Below are positions 9,906-19,411 of a stretch of 64,000 nt of DNA, piece by piece (within the stretch, counting starts at the first letter, position 1; every line of letters starts with the position of its first letter). Under the pieces are notes generated by a model. The model saw nothing but the letters and a program-made list of their open reading frames with translations, was not told where the DNA came from and ran no database searches. This DNA comes from Ostrinia nubilalis (lineage: Eukaryota > Arthropoda > Insecta > Lepidoptera > Crambidae). The position numbers and the translations under genes are program-made. The DNA is taken from the NCBI RefSeq assembly GCF_963855985.1, contig NC_087100.1:2391001-2455000 (forward strand), in the 5' to 3' direction.

Positions 9906-12205
9906 ACAATCTATTTCTATACACGATGTACAATTTTTATTGTAATACTTATGTATCAGTTACATTGTGGAGAAAAAGAAAGATTTTTATTATTTATTTA
10001 TTATTATTAACCTCTTGAATATAATCCAGCTTGTGAAATAAAAAGAAGATGGCTATAACGAAACCAATGAAGAATTTATCGTACACAGAATTAAAGAGGG
10101 TGGTAGTCCTGTAGTGGACCTATTTGGTGATGATAATAATGATAATGGATAAATAATTTAAGTAGCTTCTTGATTAAATAAGATGGTAAGCAAACTGTCA
10201 CAATGTAAAACTTCGAGATCACATACTACAAAATGAAGGTATCATGTTATAAAGCATATCGACCTTAGTGAAGATTTGTTATGAAGTATTTTCAAATATT
10301 CTTGAACTGAAAACTATTTTTAGGATAGCAACAAGATGGTTGCCATTGTTTGTTGTTGTTGCGAGAGTTCATAGGATAGTGTGTGGTCACTGCGTAGGTG
10401 CGCGCGTGTCGGGATGGCTGCACGTAGAACTGAATCAGTCATTAAAAGGAACAGCATATTAATTGTTTTTTTTTTTAATTTTAGTAATAAGAAAAGCAGT
10501 AACCAGTAAAGTTTTTTCCAAAGTAAACTTAAGTCCAAAAGGTTGATAAATCTTTCGAGATTGTATGAATTGAACACCGTTTATCAGGCATGAACTGCCT
10601 AGTTTTCCTGTTATTGTGTGAAGTAATTTCAAGATCGCATAAGATTAGTCGTTTCATTACATTTAACACCCAATTTACCTAGTATTCCAACATAAATGCA
10701 AGTAACTGTAGATACGTCAAAAATGTTACTTTTTGCAGTCTACCAACAGTGTACCAAAGAAAGCTTCGCTCGTCGCCAATTTAGTGCAACTTTTTTATTT
10801 GCCTTATTGAGTGTGAACATAATGAGCAGTTGTTGCCACGCAAATACAGATTATTGGTTCCCTCTGGCAACAAATTAGCGCGGGAAATGCTTTAACGCGT
10901 TTTTGATCTTTGGGCGGATTTTGAGTTTTTCTTTTTTACGGCAAGTCATTGATCTCCTTTGGCAGTGGACGGTTTACGTAATTTTAGACGCGCTTGCGTT
11001 CTGAGCTAGATTATGTATGCATGTGTAAACCGTTTCCGATTTGAACGCTTTTTTGAAATGAGATCATTGGAAAATAACAGACTTTTCTAATTTCTTAACG
11101 ATTTCGATATTGTTTGGATTGCTAATATTGGCAATAGTCGAATAAATTGAGAAATTTAACGAACAAAAAAAACTTCAAATTAAAGTTATGAAGAATTTAG
11201 TTAGCGTATGCCAGGCATGACATGGACATGACATGGACATAACAATGAGAGAGCTGTTGTACTGCTGCTATTTCATTCAGTATTTTAAATGCTAAATTAA
11301 GAGACAGATTAATTTAATAAGGGATATTCTACGAGTGCACGTGAGGATTGTGAATTGAAGCTAATCGTGTATAATGAGTTTCTGTGACAAACTAAAACCC
11401 GTGCGAATAAAATCAATTGTCAACGTGTTTAAAAATAAATTACTTAATAAACCGCCAAATTGTAAGACGTGCCTGAAATAAACTAATTATTATTTTAGAA
11501 CAGTCAAAAGGCTAAATAAATGCCAACAATGGTCGTCCGTTGCTCTCCTATTCCAATCTAGACGATTCATCATTAGCAAGAAATGTATCACAAAAAAGAA
11601 AATGTAACGAGCTGCGTACGCGTCGGTGTGGGTGTTAGTTCTTTGAACCATTGACAGTATTCGATCAAACCGCACCACTCTATTTCCAAACGCATAAGAC
11701 ACAGAATTAGCAGGCAAAATCTAGTCACCTGTTTGAACTAGGTTCGTCCGAATTGCTAATTTTCGCCTCGCGTACAGTATAAGATAAGATCAGTAGGTGT
11801 GCTACTTTGAAGACCGTCAGACGAGTCACGAAACGATCTACATCTTCAGTTCAATTGTTTTACTTGTCAGAGTGATCGATTTTTGTAGGAACAGCCGCGT
11901 CATTGTGTAGTTACTCGTGTGGTCCTTTTTTATATCGCCTAGTGTTACTCCACGTCCTTATCTTTTGACCCACTCATGCCCGTTCCTAACTTTCAGGCTA
12001 GGTCTTTTTGCGTGGCGCGTGTAAAAAGCTGTTTACCCACACTCCGCCTAGATTTATTTTTTGTTAGCATCGATTATAATGGCTGCGATTATGTGTCCCA
12101 AAAGCGTTTCGCAAAAACGTGATTAATTCATGTGAATTCTTTATTAGAGAGTGCCACAGCGCAAATATGGTTCCAGTAAGCCTAGATCTTTTTTAATGCC
12201 TTTAC
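9906..12205. other. No assignable feature
   Basis: AT-rich, no frame above 85 codons and no recognised domain. Minor items: an ATGACATGGACATGACATGG short repeat at about 11217-11240, and ATTTACCTAGTATTCC at about 10673, which resembles the R1 target sequence at 9341. Confidence 0.4.
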
Positions 12206-12264
12206 AGCTTTGGGAGGCCTTTTTCCAGCAGTGGACGTCATTCGGCTGAATCGAATAAACGAAC
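12206..12264 (+). repeat. RTE-clade 3' end fragment, AACGA-tail subfamily
   Basis: AGCAGTGGACGTCATTCGGC followed by TGAATCGAATAAACGAAC matches the 28.6-kb copy. Only the last codons and tail remain. Confidence 0.65.
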
Positions 12265-12612
12265 CCTTACAGCAAATTAACGATGTTTAAAATACTTTGA
12301 ATCTCATCTTGCTACGCCTGTTAGATATTTGGGCAAATTATTCCAACCCTGGAGAGTAAAAGCTACAGTCTCCAATTACCTACGGTAAATTAGTGAAAGG
12401 CGCACCTACTCATTTAAGTATTTACCTTTGTGGAATTTGGTTGTGTTTTTAATTTACGCATCCAAACAGACGTAATTATAACCATATGATTTTGATATCG
12501 TAGCGCAACCAATTAGTGTTACTTTGCTACATTTTTTTCCCATGAAGTAAATATCCTTCTGCTCTAGCTTTGAGGATGTTACAACAATTTTGCACTTACA
12601 GGGCAGATATGT

Positions 12613-12687
12613 ACCATCCTAGACTGCATCTCACTTAATACAATGTGCGATTGCGGTCAAATACCTGCCTCGTCAAGAATAAAAAAA
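12613..12687 (+). repeat. Retroposon 3' tail (SINE-type), copy 1
   Basis: ACCATCCTAGACTGCATCTC and then GTGCGATTGCGGTCAAATAC, ending in AATAAAAAAA, match the copy at 36300-36379 closely. An A-rich 3' end after this conserved block is typical of a lepidopteran SINE or its partner LINE. Confidence 0.6.
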
Positions 12688-13380
12688 GTAAGAATTCTAT
12701 TTCATAAGTTAGATCATGTTAACTTTGTACTTTAATGATTTGTATTGGCTGTTATTAAAACCCGCTGGTGAAAGGCTTTATTTAAACTGTGAACTTCTCA
12801 AACTCATTGTCAGATCAACATTATTTTACCAAACATAATGACTTATTTTCCCTGTAATTCAGGAGTAAAGGCTCGTGTAAAGTACACCCACTTTACCCAC
12901 CGCTTCTCGGACTTGCCCCGAGCTAGAATTTAGTCGATATCCTTAATCAAAAATACTGACTGGCCAATTTTTGCATGATCAACTCACGCGGTACAAAAAG
13001 AACAATGGATGTTGAGTCAGTGGGCTCACCAATAACTTGTGTAGGCGTTGTGTGTTTTACAAGACAAGCTTCTGCTCGTGGATTCGCTGGCGCTTCTATT
13101 TTTCCTTACATACATACTCGTCAGAAAGTTATGAACACAAAAATAAGCTAAATAAGTAGCCTTTCTAAAGTGATTCTACATCATAAATTCTATAGATCCA
13201 AGTAATACTTGGACACTGGCAATTAGCCAATAACCATCACTATTTCTATCATTAACTAAACTAAAAACTAGTTTTCTTCCAATTTTGATGCCCAGTTTCA
13301 TAAATTAGATATGTACTTATACCGTAACTAATTCAACTCCTTTGAGGCTACGAAACGTGCAGTGGTAAATTCTGTTTTCC
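12688..13380. other. No assignable feature
   Basis: Unique-looking AT-rich sequence upstream of the CR1-like LINE. A tandem 'CCTTACAATTT' pair at about 13379-13400 may mark the element's 5' border, but no target duplication with the 3' flank could be established. Confidence 0.35.
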
Positions 13381-13407
13381 TTACAATTTCCTTACAATTT
13401 CGCCCGC

Positions 13408-13492
13408 TCACTGCGTAGCACCGTGGTGTTGTGAGCGTAGCGTGCGATTAAAGTTCACTTGTCTTGGGACCCTGGTTCAAATCTCGAAGTGA
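13408..13492 (+). ncRNA. tRNA-like sequence with A and B boxes
   Basis: An 85-nt stretch begins TCACTGC and ends GAAGTGA; six of seven acceptor pairs form. TAGCACCGTGG (13416-13426) fits an A-box at the right distance from the 5' end, and GGTTCAAATC (13474-13483) fits a B-box. A T run follows at about 13497. The T-stem is weak and no good anticodon arm is visible, so it is not a working tRNA. It is either a SINE head or a tRNA-like 5' region of the LINE that starts coding 63 bases later. Confidence 0.5.
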
Positions 13493-13554
13493 CATATTTT
13501 TTGTATTTTTTTTTTTTTTGGGATTTCCTCTTTTAAATAATATATTTTTGAAAA

Positions 13555-14697
13555 ATGGCACCGAACAAAATTATCTGTGGAGGGTGCCGTGTTGTTATTG
13601 AGGACAAAAGATTTTTGTTGTGTAATGGCTGCGGCCAGTATTACGACTTGATTTGCGCTAACGTCTCGCAGAAGAGATTTAACAACACACTACCAAAAGA
13701 TTTCAAGGATGCCTGGCGATGCGCTCTCTGCAAGAGCAACCAGCCGAAATTGGACAACACCAACACCCCTGTCCGTGCTGCAGCCGAGGGCGTCACACTG
13801 CAGAGAGGAGCTGCAACCAAAAGTCCTGTACAATTGGACATGTCGGCCACTGAGCAGTCATTAACCTTTATGGGTAACTTAAATGACACTGCTCATAATA
13901 TTACCGTTGAGATGTCTGACTATCAAATATTTGCTATGGAGTTGCGCTCATTTAAAGAAGAGATGCGGGAAGAGCTCAGGGCCAACAGAGTACAAATACA
14001 GCAGCTTAATGAAACTATAGCATCGATTTCTAAGAGAGTCACTGAGAGTGAAAGTCGCATTAGTAAGCTCGAAGAGCGTATGCAGGTTTTGGAGGACAGT
14101 CAGCCCAACGACCAGACACAAAAATCCCTTGCGGCCTCTATTGAGCATCTGAAGGCTGAACTGAACGATAGAGATCAAGACCTTCTTCTGAACGACGTTG
14201 AAATCTCCTGCATACCTGAACAGAAGGAGGAAAGTCTGTCGCATGTGGTCACGGTCCTGGCAAGCAAACTGGGTGTTGCTTTGTGTAACCAGGACATCGT
14301 AAGTGCCACGCGTGTGGGTCGCAAGTCTGAGTCCGGCGAGCCGCCTGCGCGCCCGCGCCCCATTGTCGTACGGATGGCGCGGCGCGCGCTGCGGGACCAA
14401 TTGCTTCAGGCCGCCAGGGTGCGTCGAGGTGCTACTACGGAGGGAACTGGACTTCCTGGAGCGTCGTGTCGTTTTTATCTCAATGAAAGACTAACAAAAA
14501 CCAATAGACAGTTATTTAGGCGTGCACGTGATCTGGGCAAGCGGCTTGGATGGCGTTTTGTGTGGACACGAGATGGCCGGATATATGTGCGTCAGCATCC
14601 CGGCAAAGACTCTCCGCGCATTCGTCTCTACACTGAGGCCGATTTGGTCCGGGTTTTTGGTGCTGATGCCATTGGTTCGTTTGTTGATGGTAAATAG
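13555..14697 (+). CDS. LINE ORF1 protein: PHD-like finger, coiled coil, basic C-terminal domain
   Basis: 380 codons. The N-terminus has a zinc-finger arrangement C8, C11, C23, C26, D31, C34, C56, C59. The spacing fits a PHD finger, with Asp at the position usually held by His. Residues about 125-215 are charged heptad-rich sequence predicted to form a coiled coil (multimerisation). The C-terminus contains FYLNERLTKTNRQLFRRARD and GWRFVWTRDGRIYVR, a pattern shared with ORF1 proteins of many insect LINEs and distantly with the FP25K-type domain. By family knowledge it would coat the element RNA and accompany it to the target. It is in the same frame as ORF2 but separated by about 0.7 kb. The start is chosen because the preceding context (AAAATGG) is favourable and the finger begins at residue 8. 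Confidence 0.88.
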   Translation: MAPNKIICGGCRVVIEDKRFLLCNGCGQYYDLICANVSQKRFNNTLPKDFKDAWRCALCKSNQPKLDNTNTPVRAAAEGVTLQRGAATKSPVQLDMSATEQSLTFMGNLNDTAHNITVEMSDYQIFAMELRSFKEEMREELRANRVQIQQLNETIASISKRVTESESRISKLEERMQVLEDSQPNDQTQKSLAASIEHLKAELNDRDQDLLLNDVEISCIPEQKEESLSHVVTVLASKLGVALCNQDIVSATRVGRKSESGEPPARPRPIVVRMARRALRDQLLQAARVRRGATTEGTGLPGASCRFYLNERLTKTNRQLFRRARDLGKRLGWRFVWTRDGRIYVRQHPGKDSPRIRLYTEADLVRVFGADAIGSFVDGK

Positions 14698-15412
14698 TGA
14701 TGGCTGCCCTGTGATAGCGACTCTAACAATTTTTAACATCAGTTGTTACTTTATAAGAGTTTACGGAATTGTTACAATTATCCATAATATTTTAAAAATG
14801 TATTTTGATTGTAATTGCTGTTTGTTTCTCTTCTATTATCTGGTTGCTGTCTTAATACTATTGATTTGTATGGGCTTGTTAAAAGTTTTGTTTTCAAATA
14901 GTGTGAGTGATGTACTTTACTTTTTGTGTTTTATTGCTGGAGAGACTTGTGTGGGAAATTTTACATTGGCCATGGGATGTTTACTCTTGTTTGTTTTTTT
15001 TATATTGTCACTTGCATATTTTTTGGTATCTGAAAAGCTTAACCATAATTTTACTCTAGATTATTTGTATGACGGTGTGTGTGTCGTGGTGATGCAGGGC
15101 AATACTGCTGGTTTTTCCGATGAACGTCTTTTGTGTCAACACTCTGATATCATGACTTTCTATAATTATTATTACACATTGTTTTACTGTTTATACTATA
15201 TACGTTCATGTAATTTTAACTTATTTTTATTTGGTAAAGACTTATTTTATGTATTGTTGACCACAGTTATTGTAAGTATTGCATATTTAACTAAAAAATA
15301 TTTTTATTTTTATACAGTATATTTTATTTATATTATTATATCTAATAATTCAAACATGAAATACACAAGCTTACACTGTGAAGTCTTTTTATTAATTTAC
15401 TTTAAGAAATGA
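14687..15412 (+). CDS. Hydrophobic middle frame of the LINE (unknown function)
   Basis: An open frame of 241 codons from ATG at 14687 (the frame is open further upstream inside ORF1). Its ATG overlaps the ORF1 stop by 11 bases (ATGGTAAATAG) and its TGA overlaps the ORF2 start as ATGA. The translation has about five to seven hydrophobic stretches, for example residues about 45-68 (LFYYLVAVLILLICMGLL), 93-115 (LLLFVFFILSLAYFLV), 178-200 and 204-219, so it reads like a polytopic membrane protein. No known domain recognised. Caution: the region is T-rich, and T-rich codons translate as hydrophobic residues whatever the cause. The other two forward frames are full of stops. A hand estimate from the visible composition makes a stop-free run this long very unlikely by chance, but expression is unproven. 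Confidence 0.45.
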   Translation: MVNSDGCPVIATLTIFNISCYFIRVYGIVTIIHNILKMYFDCNCCLFLFYYLVAVLILLICMGLLKVLFSNSVSDVLYFLCFIAGETCVGNFTLAMGCLLLFVFFILSLAYFLVSEKLNHNFTLDYLYDGVCVVVMQGNTAGFSDERLLCQHSDIMTFYNYYYTLFYCLYYIRSCNFNLFLFGKDLFYVLLTTVIVSIAYLTKKYFYFYTVYFIYIIISNNSNMKYTSLHCEVFLLIYFKK

Positions 15413-18276
15413 TCTCTAAAACAAAATATCTTAAATTGGCGCTGTATAATGCTGGATCTTTGGGAACCGGTCATGATGACTTTATCGTGGCAATGAAAAG
15501 GTTTGACGCGGATGTAGTTGCTATAAACGAGACTTGGCTGCCGGCTGGCCAGGAGGCGCGTGCGCCTGTCGTGCCAGGGTACAAGCTGCGCAACGCCCCA
15601 CGCCCGCGACACATGCGTGGCGGTAGGGGCGGTGGCGTCGGGTTTTATGTCAAGCGGGATCTACGCGTGCGCTTTTTGAAGCACCCCGTCGCAGATATTG
15701 AACAGTTGTGGTTGTCAACACAGGTGAATGGCTTCCGTGTTGTAATCGGGACGGCATATAGACCTCAATGGGTTAACGAGGATACATTTCTTGATGCACT
15801 GACGGAATCAGTGGTTTCCCTCGCGAACCACGATTGCCTTGTTCTGTTGGGAGACTTTAATATTAATTTACTAGATAATCGCGATAGTAGGGTTTCCAAA
15901 TTGGAGGGTTTTCTTCAGTATTTGGACCTAAAGCAGGTTGTGCGGGAACCAACACATCTATCCGCTAACTCCGACACACTTATAGATTTGGTCTGTACAA
16001 ACTGTAAAATACGAGATGTTTTTGTTTCTAACATTACCGGGTCCATCGGCCACAAAATGGTTAATGTCATTCTTTCACTGAAGAAACTTAAGGTCCCCGC
16101 AAAGTTGATAACATTTAGACCTATAAGGGATATTGACTTGGCTCAGTTTGAGACTGATTTGTCCGCGATAGACTGGGAGGAGGTGTCAAGTATCCCTAGT
16201 GTGGAAGATATGGTTGGCGAATTTAACGACCGGCTTCTCTCTCTTTTCGATATTCACGCGCCGCTAATTACGAGAAAGATCAAACCGGCTCAATCGCTGC
16301 CGTGGATAACGAACATGATCAAATTTATGATGAACCTTCGTAATGAGGCATATGAAAAATATCGACGCACAAAATCTATAGTACATAAGAAATACTATAA
16401 AGATCTTAAAGCCATTGTTTCCACTAGCATTTATAATGAAAAACGCGCTTATTTTAATCATTTTGTTAATAAAAATGTCAGCAATGGTAAAGCATTTTGG
16501 CGAAATGTAAAGGAAAAGGTACTGTTGAGCGCCGATGAAAGCGATTGCTTGCCGGAATGTTTCGATAACGCTAACAACATTAATTCTCATTTCTTAAATG
16601 TACCTGGGACCAATACCATTTCAATTTCTCAATTGTCATATTTTGTTCATCATCGCTTTGACGATTCCAAGCCACCATTCACGCTGTGTCCTGTTAGGGA
16701 GTTTGAGGTAGCAAAATATATTAGCGCCATTAAATCTAATGCAATTGGTAGTGACGGCATCAGCAGGGACATGATCGTGCTTACTCTACAGCAATCGTTA
16801 CCTGTTATTACCAGTATTATCAATAGCTCAATAGCGACAGGGGTATTTCCTCATCAATGGAAAAGTGCACTGATAACCCCATTGCCGAAAGTCGATCACC
16901 CCGCCGAACTAAAGGACCTTCGACCGATAAGCATTCTTCCATTTCTATCAAAAATATTGGAAAAGGCAATACACGCGCAACTGGTTAAATACATAGAAGG
17001 CAATAGGCTCCTTCCGTCCCATCAATCTGGTTTCCGAAAAGGCCGTGGTACTGTCACGGCACTTCTCGATGTGACCGATAATATACTTGCCGATCAGGAT
17101 GATGGACGGGGCACTTTGATGGCACTGCTGGATTTCTCACGTGCATTCGATAGTATAAGCATCCCATTGCTTCTTGCCAAGATGTCTTACTATGGTTTCG
17201 ACACTCATACAGTTACATGGTTTGCGAGCTATCTGAGTGGCCGGCATCAATCGGTCAAACTTCGAAAGGAAGACGGTTCATACTCGATTTCGGAGCCCAG
17301 TGTGGTCAATCGTGGGGTTCCTCAGGGTTCTATATTGGGTCCACTCTTGTTTATTTTATATAGTGCAGACCTGGTACATGTAATCAAACACTGCAAATAC
17401 CATTGTTATGCAGACGATGTTCAACTTTATATCGCCAGTGACCCAACTGAGATACATACTGCCTCACGCGCACTGAACGATGATTTGGACGCTATTGCTA
17501 TCTGGTCAAATGACAACGCTCTGTCACTGAATCCGACTAAGTCTAAGCTTATGGTTCTTGGTTCGTCAAAGTTGACTGAAAGGATTGTGAACGCTGATCC
17601 TGTAGTAAAAATTATGGACACAGTTATTGAGATGGTTAAGGAAACGAGAAATCTGGGCATCGTTTTTGACGCTGGTTTGCGCTTCGAGAGCCATGTGCTG
17701 GGTCTCGTCAGAAGCTGTTTCTATCGACTGAAGATTTTATACAAGGTCCGTAATCTTTTGTCCGAAAAGTCGCGTATCGTACTCTGCGAATCGCTGGTAT
17801 TGTCACGACTTAATTATGGTGACCTCGTGTACGGGCCACGCCTCTTGAGTAAAACGAAACGCATGATACAACGTGTGCAAAACGCATGTGCCCGTTTTTG
17901 CTTTAATATACCTCCACGAACACATGTATCACCGTTTCTAAATAGTGCGTCCATGCTGAATATGGAATCCCGCAGAAGGCTACATATGGCCACCCTTATG
18001 TTCGATCTCGTTTCGCTAGAGAGTCCCGAGTACCTGCATGCTAAACTGAGGTTTTCTGATTTCCATAGGCGTTACGGGCCTGGTCTGCCCAGATCTGCCC
18101 GTGTACCCCTAGCGATGCACAAGCACAGAACTGTAGGTTTCACAGGCAGTTTCCGCTACCAGGCTACTAAGTGTTGGAACAATATACCACCTCCAATAAG
18201 AGCAGCCAAATCAAAGCATGCATTTAAGACTCTGCTTAAATCTGCATTATTGGAGTCGCAAAAACCTGTAACCTGA
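15409..18276 (+). CDS. LINE ORF2: endonuclease and reverse transcriptase (CR1-like)
   Basis: 955 codons without interruption. The apurinic-type endonuclease spans about residues 8-225: LYNAGSL (N14), INETWL (E41), GTAYRP (Y117), LLGDFNINLL (D149, N151), TLIDLVCTN (D193) and GHKMV (H215). At the last motif the catalytic 'SDH' reads I-G-H, so the usual Asp is Gly (codon GGC). The reverse transcriptase has IGSDGIS (about 447), SGFRKGRGT, motif A LLDFSRAFDS (D575), motif B RGVPQGSILGPLLF (635-648) and motif C CYADDVQLY (D669/670). The C-terminus ends in a conserved FRYQATKCWNNIP block. It would nick the target and copy element RNA. The ATG overlaps the middle-frame stop (ATGA), an arrangement compatible with termination-reinitiation as known for the silkworm LINE SART1. 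Confidence 0.92.
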   Translation: MISKTKYLKLALYNAGSLGTGHDDFIVAMKRFDADVVAINETWLPAGQEARAPVVPGYKLRNAPRPRHMRGGRGGGVGFYVKRDLRVRFLKHPVADIEQLWLSTQVNGFRVVIGTAYRPQWVNEDTFLDALTESVVSLANHDCLVLLGDFNINLLDNRDSRVSKLEGFLQYLDLKQVVREPTHLSANSDTLIDLVCTNCKIRDVFVSNITGSIGHKMVNVILSLKKLKVPAKLITFRPIRDIDLAQFETDLSAIDWEEVSSIPSVEDMVGEFNDRLLSLFDIHAPLITRKIKPAQSLPWITNMIKFMMNLRNEAYEKYRRTKSIVHKKYYKDLKAIVSTSIYNEKRAYFNHFVNKNVSNGKAFWRNVKEKVLLSADESDCLPECFDNANNINSHFLNVPGTNTISISQLSYFVHHRFDDSKPPFTLCPVREFEVAKYISAIKSNAIGSDGISRDMIVLTLQQSLPVITSIINSSIATGVFPHQWKSALITPLPKVDHPAELKDLRPISILPFLSKILEKAIHAQLVKYIEGNRLLPSHQSGFRKGRGTVTALLDVTDNILADQDDGRGTLMALLDFSRAFDSISIPLLLAKMSYYGFDTHTVTWFASYLSGRHQSVKLRKEDGSYSISEPSVVNRGVPQGSILGPLLFILYSADLVHVIKHCKYHCYADDVQLYIASDPTEIHTASRALNDDLDAIAIWSNDNALSLNPTKSKLMVLGSSKLTERIVNADPVVKIMDTVIEMVKETRNLGIVFDAGLRFESHVLGLVRSCFYRLKILYKVRNLLSEKSRIVLCESLVLSRLNYGDLVYGPRLLSKTKRMIQRVQNACARFCFNIPPRTHVSPFLNSASMLNMESRRRLHMATLMFDLVSLESPEYLHAKLRFSDFHRRYGPGLPRSARVPLAMHKHRTVGFTGSFRYQATKCWNNIPPPIRAAKSKHAFKTLLKSALLESQKPVT

Positions 18277-18775
18277 TTGCGCCTTGGTAGTGGTTTCTGA
18301 TCTGGTCCAGTGGTTTCATGCGTGGTTGTTTTGTTGAACCCTGGCATAATTTGCATAATTTTTATTTTTATATTATTTTTATTAGTGTATTTTCTCCTTT
18401 CCTCTTTATCATAAATATCTTAATCTATTTAGTTATATTTATGTACTTAAACTCACCACACCCCAACCGTCACGTTGACGTGTTACGCGCGTTCTTTCGT
18501 CCTTAGGCTATAGCTGAAAATCAGTGGTTTGCTTTTAAGTAAACCAATTACTGAGCTATTGCCGTTTTGCATTGCTGCGACACACATTTCTGTATAAAGT
18601 GTGTACCTATATTGTATGTCATAATGATTTTTTTTCTTTTTATTTCTGTCTTACCATACCATGTCATATTGTCCTGAGGGTACTATTTTGTCCTACTTTT
18701 GGTACTTTCTGTTTGTAATGTGTGTTTCTGTTATGCAAATAAACGTTTTATCTATCTATCTATCTATCTATCTGT
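18277..18775 (+). terminator. LINE 3' UTR, polyadenylation signal and (TCTA)5 tail
   Basis: About 460 bases of AT-rich 3' UTR lead to AATAAA at 18738-18743, then CGTTTTA and five TCTA units (18751-18770). The terminal microsatellite rather than poly(A) indicates how the enzyme finishes or primes copies in this clade. The same architecture, with another unit, occurs at 37.1 kb. Confidence 0.75.
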
Positions 18776-18830
18776 TTCTGATACCAAAGGACATACCTAT
18801 AACATTTTGAGATATGTTCAATAGTACTGA

Positions 18831-18962
18831 ATAGTGACTGAGTTTCTTGCGCTGCTTCTTCTCAGCATTTATTGTCCCTTCAGATCATACTTGTCCCCAA
18901 GCAGTGGTAGCTTTAATACTGGGACGTATAAAAGTGCTTTTTAAAAGCCTACTTGCAAAATT
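18831..18962 (+). repeat. Retroposon 3' tail family ('TTTCTTGCGCTGCT'), copy 1
   Basis: GAGTTTCTTGCGCTGCTTCT, then CAGTGGTAG and GGGACGTATAAAAGTGC. Related copies at 20571-20645 (minus), 35022-35168 (plus) and 63750-63882 (plus). The last two end in AATAAA followed by TTTGAA/GATTT-rich sequence, so this is the 3' UTR of a LINE. No coding part remains. Confidence 0.65.
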
Positions 18963-19271
18963 AAAATGAGTATCTTACCTTTTGATTAATATCTGGGTAG
19001 CTGAGGGTAGTGAACCTACCAAACCGCCCTCCATTTCAGAAATCAGGATCCAGTTTTCTGCATCCCGTAGTTAGCGATACGTCGGCCATTCCTTGTGTAC
19101 ATTAAGGCCAGATTCGTGTGCTCGTCAATTTGGCAGGACCCAGCTTAAAAAGTCGAGCAGCGACTGGCAGTGTGGGAGCGCGAAACTGGACGATATCGCT
19201 TCGACAAATGCATTTGCACTGTTTTAGTAATTTATTATGATTTTAGTACTAAATAAAATTTTAATAACTCA

Positions 19272-19411
19272 AATAGCTTTTGACCGCAGTTTCGTCCGCG
19301 TCAATTTCGGTCAGTAACAGAAAGTCTTGCGCACGTCCCCTTCTAAAAACGGGGATAAAAAGTAGGTAACCTATGTTTTCCAGATGTCTCAAACTATCTA
19401 AATTGGCGTGA
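19272..19411 (+). repeat. Lepidopteran 'CTTCGTCCGCG' dispersed repeat, 5' portion
   Basis: TTTTGACCGCAGTTTCGTCC, GGGGATAAAAAGTAGGTAAC and CAGATGTCTCAAACTATCTA match my recollection of a very common lepidopteran repeat whose other end (TTCGCATTTATAATATTAGT) occurs at 46.6, 53.0 and 62.5 kb in this window. Diverged copy, non-coding. Confidence 0.55.

Larger units (their letters stand above)
13381..18775 (+). mobile_element. CR1-like non-LTR retrotransposon, near full length
   Basis: One contiguous unit holds a putative 5' region, ORF1 (13555-14697), a hydrophobic middle frame (14687-15412), ORF2 (15409-18276), a 3' UTR, AATAAA (18738-18743) and a (TCTA)5 terminal microsatellite. All frames are free of stops and frameshifts, so it is young. 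A microsatellite rather than poly(A) at the 3' end is characteristic of CR1-group elements. The 5' border is uncertain (about 13.38-13.5 kb) and I found no convincing target duplication. Confidence 0.85.

Noticed and set aside
13369..18785. Target duplication TCTGTTTC around the CR1-like LINE
   Set aside because: The match (TCTGTTTTCC versus TCTGTTTCTG) is short and imperfect, and CR1-group elements often lack duplications.
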